Below, one piece after another: positions 5,562 to 7,424 of a DNA stretch of 7,424 nucleotides. The number at the start of each line of letters is the position of its first letter. The first letter of the stretch is position 1. This stretch comes from an uncultured Collinsella sp. GTDB lineage: Bacteria; Actinomycetota; Coriobacteriia; Coriobacteriales; Coriobacteriaceae. The position numbers and the translations under genes were made by a program. The stretch is taken from NCBI GenBank assembly GCA_902482615.1, contig CABTAA010000076.1, positions 1-7,424 of the forward strand, read 5' to 3'. The notes beneath the pieces are model-generated. The model made no database searches and was not told the DNA's origin. It was given only the letters and a program-made list of their open reading frames with translations.

Positions 5562-5567
5562 TATACT
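5562..5567 (+). promoter_or_regulatory. Candidate -10 box for the GH5-rsmI transcript
   Basis: TATACT matches the -10 consensus at five of six bases, the same hexamer as in the tRNA-Phe promoter. No good -35 box is found 16-18 nt upstream, where the operator-like palindrome lies instead. The promoter may be weak or controlled. It would give a 5' leader of about 60 nt. Confidence 0.4.
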
Positions 5568-5596
5568 CAAAACGATACTTTTCCTATGCAATACGA

Positions 5597-5613
5597 TGCA
5601 GGCTCGGCCTGCA
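5597..5613 (+). promoter_or_regulatory. Hairpin in the 5' leader of the GH5 mRNA
   Basis: TGCAGGC-TCG-GCCTGCA is a perfect 7-bp stem with a 3-nt loop, ending 7 nt before the AAGGGGG ribosome site at 5621-5627. It has no U-tract. It could affect translation initiation or mRNA stability. Confidence 0.45.
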
Positions 5614-5632
5614 CGATCCGAAGGGGGCAGTG

Positions 5633-6694
5633 ATGGAGAGGATACTCGGCGTTAATCTCTCTGGCTGGTTTATTCCCGAGCCTTGGGTGACCCCGTCGCT
5701 ATACGCGGCGACCGGTGCATCCAACGCGGCCGAGCTGCAGGAGGCCATGGGCACCGCCGCCTATAACGAGCGCATGCGCCGTCATTACGAGACGTTTGTG
5801 AGCGAGGACGATTTCCGTCGCATGGCGCAGATCGGCCTCAACGCCGTGCGTCTGCCGGTGCCCTGGTATGCCTTTGGCTCGCAGGAGTCCGATGCGTCCT
5901 ACATCTCGGTTGTCGACTACATCGACCGTGCAATTGAGTGGGCTGCCAAGTACGACATCCGCGTGCTGCTTGACCTGGCAACTGTGCCCGGTGGCCAGGG
6001 CGATTCCAACGATTCGCCCGCCACGCCGGAGGCTGTTGCCGAGTGGCATTCGTCCACTAACGGCCGCCATGTCGCACTCGACGTGCTCGAGCGCTTGGCC
6101 GAGCGTTACGGCGAGGCCGAGAGCCTGCTGGGCATTGAGCTGCTGGATACGCCGCAGATGAGTGTCCGCAAGAGTCTCTTTGCCATGACGGATGGCATTC
6201 CGGCCCACTACCTGCGCAATTTCTATCGCGATGCCTACGAGCTCGTCCGTTCGTATATGCCCGAGGATAAGATCGTCGTCTTTTCGTCTTCGGGACATCC
6301 CAGCGAGTGGAAGCATTTTATGCGCGGCGCCAAGTACAAGAACGTCTACATGGACCTTCACCTGTACCATTACCGTGACGAGTATGCGCTCGATATCACG
6401 AGCCCCCGCGGGCTGACGACGGCGATTTCGCGCAACAAGCGCGAGCTCAAAGAAGCGATTTCGACTGGGTTCCCCGTGCTGGTGGGCGAATGGTCGGGCG
6501 CGGCGATCTTTGCCAACTCGTCGGTTACGCCCGAGGGCCGCAATGCCTACGAGCGCGTGTTTATCGCCAATCAGCTGGCTTCGTTTGCGCCGGCTGCCGG
6601 TTGGTTCTTCCAAACGTGGAAGACCGAGAAGTGCATTGCAGCATGGGACGCCCGCGCGGCGCTCGGTACGCTCGAGCGCGGCATGATTGAATAG
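5633..6694 (+). CDS. GH5 family protein related to exo-beta-1,3-glucanases, probably catalytically defective
   Basis: This 353-residue protein is one (beta/alpha)8 GH5 domain. It starts GVNLSGWFIPEPWVTPSLY (6-24), close to the N-terminal signature of yeast-type exo-1,3-glucanases (GVNLGGWxxxEPWxTPS), and continues with FRRMAQIGLNAVRLPVPW (61-78), MDLHLYHY (240-247), VLVGEWSGA (282-290) and GWFFQTWKTE (323-332). E286 matches the family nucleophile. The acid/base site, normally ELLNEP, is ELLDTP here, with Asp172 and Thr173 replacing Asn-Glu. The active-site LDLH motif reads LDLA (Ala116). Retaining hydrolysis is therefore unlikely, and a sugar-binding or other role is possible. There is no signal peptide, so it should be cytoplasmic. 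AAGGGGG lies 5 nt before ATG 5633; GTG 5630 is an adjacent alternative. It precedes rsmI by 6 nt, probably in one transcript. Confidence 0.88.
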   Translation: MERILGVNLSGWFIPEPWVTPSLYAATGASNAAELQEAMGTAAYNERMRRHYETFVSEDDFRRMAQIGLNAVRLPVPWYAFGSQESDASYISVVDYIDRAIEWAAKYDIRVLLDLATVPGGQGDSNDSPATPEAVAEWHSSTNGRHVALDVLERLAERYGEAESLLGIELLDTPQMSVRKSLFAMTDGIPAHYLRNFYRDAYELVRSYMPEDKIVVFSSSGHPSEWKHFMRGAKYKNVYMDLHLYHYRDEYALDITSPRGLTTAISRNKRELKEAISTGFPVLVGEWSGAAIFANSSVTPEGRNAYERVFIANQLASFAPAAGWFFQTWKTEKCIAAWDARAALGTLERGMIE

Positions 6695-6700
6695 GTTGAT

Positions 6701-7424
6701 ATGACGCAAAACAGCGCCCATACGGGCAAACTCTATGTGGTCGGCACGCCCATCGGCAACCTGGGCGACCTGTCCCCGCGCGTTGGCGAGGCGTTTGCCG
6801 CCGCCGATGCCATCTGCTGCGAAGACACGCGTGTGACGTCAAAGCTGCTGATGCACCTGGGCATTTCCAAGCCGCTTGTCCGTTGCGACGAGAATGTGAT
6901 CGCCAGCCGCGCCGCCGGCCTGGTCGACCGTCTGCTGGCGGGGGAGACCCTCGCCTTTGCCTCGGACGCCGGCATGCCGAGCGTGTCCGATCCCGGCCAG
7001 ACGCTGGTCGAGGCGGCACGTGAGGCCGATGTGCCCGTAGAAGTTATTCCCGGGCCCTCTGCTTGCGTCACGGCGCTCGTTTCGTCCGGCATTCCCTGTG
7101 AGCATTTTTTCTTTGAGGGCTTTTTGGGCCGAAAGCACGGCGACCGCGTGCGTCGTTTGCAGCGCCTTGCCGTGGTTCCCGGCGCACTCATCTTCTACGA
7201 GTCTCCACATCGCATCGTGGCGACGCTCGAGGCCGTGGCAGAGGTTTTTCCCCAGCGTGAGGTTGCCGTCTGCCGCGAGCTCACCAAGCTGCACGAGGAA
7301 GTCTTGCGCGGGCCCGCTGCCCAGCTTGCTGAGGAGCTGCGTGCTCGCGGCGAGGTAAAGGGCGAGATTGCGCTGGTCATCGCGCCGCCGAGCGAGGATG
7401 AGGAGGCCGGTATCGTGCCGGTTG
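6701..7424 (+). CDS. rsmI: 16S rRNA (cytidine(1402)-2'-O)-methyltransferase RsmI, 3' end missing
   Basis: RsmI uses S-adenosylmethionine to methylate the ribose of C1402 in the decoding centre of 16S rRNA. The 241 residues present carry the family motifs in order: LYVVGTPIGNLGDLSPR (11-27), EDTRVTSKLL (41-50), SDAGMPSVSDPG (88-99), VIPGPSA (115-121), FEGFLGRKHGDR (138-149), FYESPHRI (165-172) and RELTKLHEE (192-200). These are tetrapyrrole-methylase-fold signatures. The GMP in place of GTP in the SDAG motif is, as I recall, common in actinobacterial members. ATG 6701 is 6 nt after the GH5 stop, with only a weak AGG (6693-6695) as ribosome site, so translation may depend on the upstream gene. 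The frame is open to the end of the window; Escherichia coli RsmI is 286 residues, so roughly 45 residues are missing. Confidence 0.95.
   Translation, partial: MTQNSAHTGKLYVVGTPIGNLGDLSPRVGEAFAAADAICCEDTRVTSKLLMHLGISKPLVRCDENVIASRAAGLVDRLLAGETLAFASDAGMPSVSDPGQTLVEAAREADVPVEVIPGPSACVTALVSSGIPCEHFFFEGFLGRKHGDRVRRLQRLAVVPGALIFYESPHRIVATLEAVAEVFPQREVAVCRELTKLHEEVLRGPAAQLAEELRARGEVKGEIALVIAPPSEDEEAGIVPV

Noticed and set aside
5396..5632. N-terminal extension of the GH5 frame upstream of ATG 5633
   Set aside because: The GH5 fold starts right at residue 5 of the shorter form, a strong ribosome site precedes ATG 5633, and the extension would read through promoter-like DNA and hairpins.
5430..5633. 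67-codon frame upstream of the GH5 gene
   Set aside because: It has no ribosome site or recognisable content and overlaps the operator-like palindrome and -10 box; only its last 15 codons are kept as a speculative leader frame.
5699..6721. 340-codon open frame on the - strand opposite the GH5 gene
   Set aside because: It is the high-GC antisense shadow of a gene with clear family motifs; its translation shows no recognisable domain.

Overview
The window looks like chromosome from a high-GC Gram-positive bacterium of the Coriobacteriia type (Collinsella-like). This is an inference from the G+C-rich third positions, the actinobacterial flavour of the Tad pilin genes and of RsmI (SDAGMP variant), strong AGGAGG-type ribosome binding sites, and a tRNA gene that does not encode its CCA end. 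I could not run a database search. All genes lie on the + strand.

Region 1 (1-4545) is the distal half of a Tad (tight adherence, Flp-type IVb pilus) operon. It holds the tail of a TadC-like inner-membrane protein, the major Flp prepilin, an anchored 187-aa protein of unknown function, a second Flp-like pseudopilin, a TadE-like pseudopilin, a 717-aa TadG-like surface protein, another TadE/F-like pseudopilin and a DUF192 protein. The genes are packed with overlaps (TAATG, GTGA, 29 nt) or 1-nt gaps, as expected for one translationally coupled transcript. The four pilin-like products share an unusual processing motif, Ala|Gln-x-Thr-x-Glu, and the TadG-like protein carries a degenerate copy.

Region 2 (4546-5154) is a two-gene cassette with an ATGA overlap: a small protein with weak BrnT/RelE-like features followed by a ribbon-helix-helix protein. 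It reads as a toxin-first toxin-antitoxin pair.

Region 3 (5155-5393) is a self-contained tRNA-Phe(GAA) unit with an AT-rich UP-like element, a near-consensus promoter, a hairpin at the predicted 5' end of the transcript, the tRNA and an intrinsic terminator. The acceptor stem has a U4-C69 mismatch.

Region 4 (5394-7424) starts with a 239-nt regulatory gap holding a palindromic operator-like site, a TATACT -10 box and a 7-bp hairpin. Then come a GH5 protein related to yeast-type exo-beta-1,3-glucanases and, after 6 nt, rsmI, which runs off the end of the window. The GH5 protein keeps the nucleophile Glu but has lost the acid/base Glu (NEP is replaced by DTP) and a conserved active-site His, and it has no signal peptide. 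It therefore looks like a cytoplasmic pseudoenzyme or a repurposed GH5 fold, and it is the most unusual single item here.

No CRISPR array, insertion sequence, phage gene or replication origin was seen.
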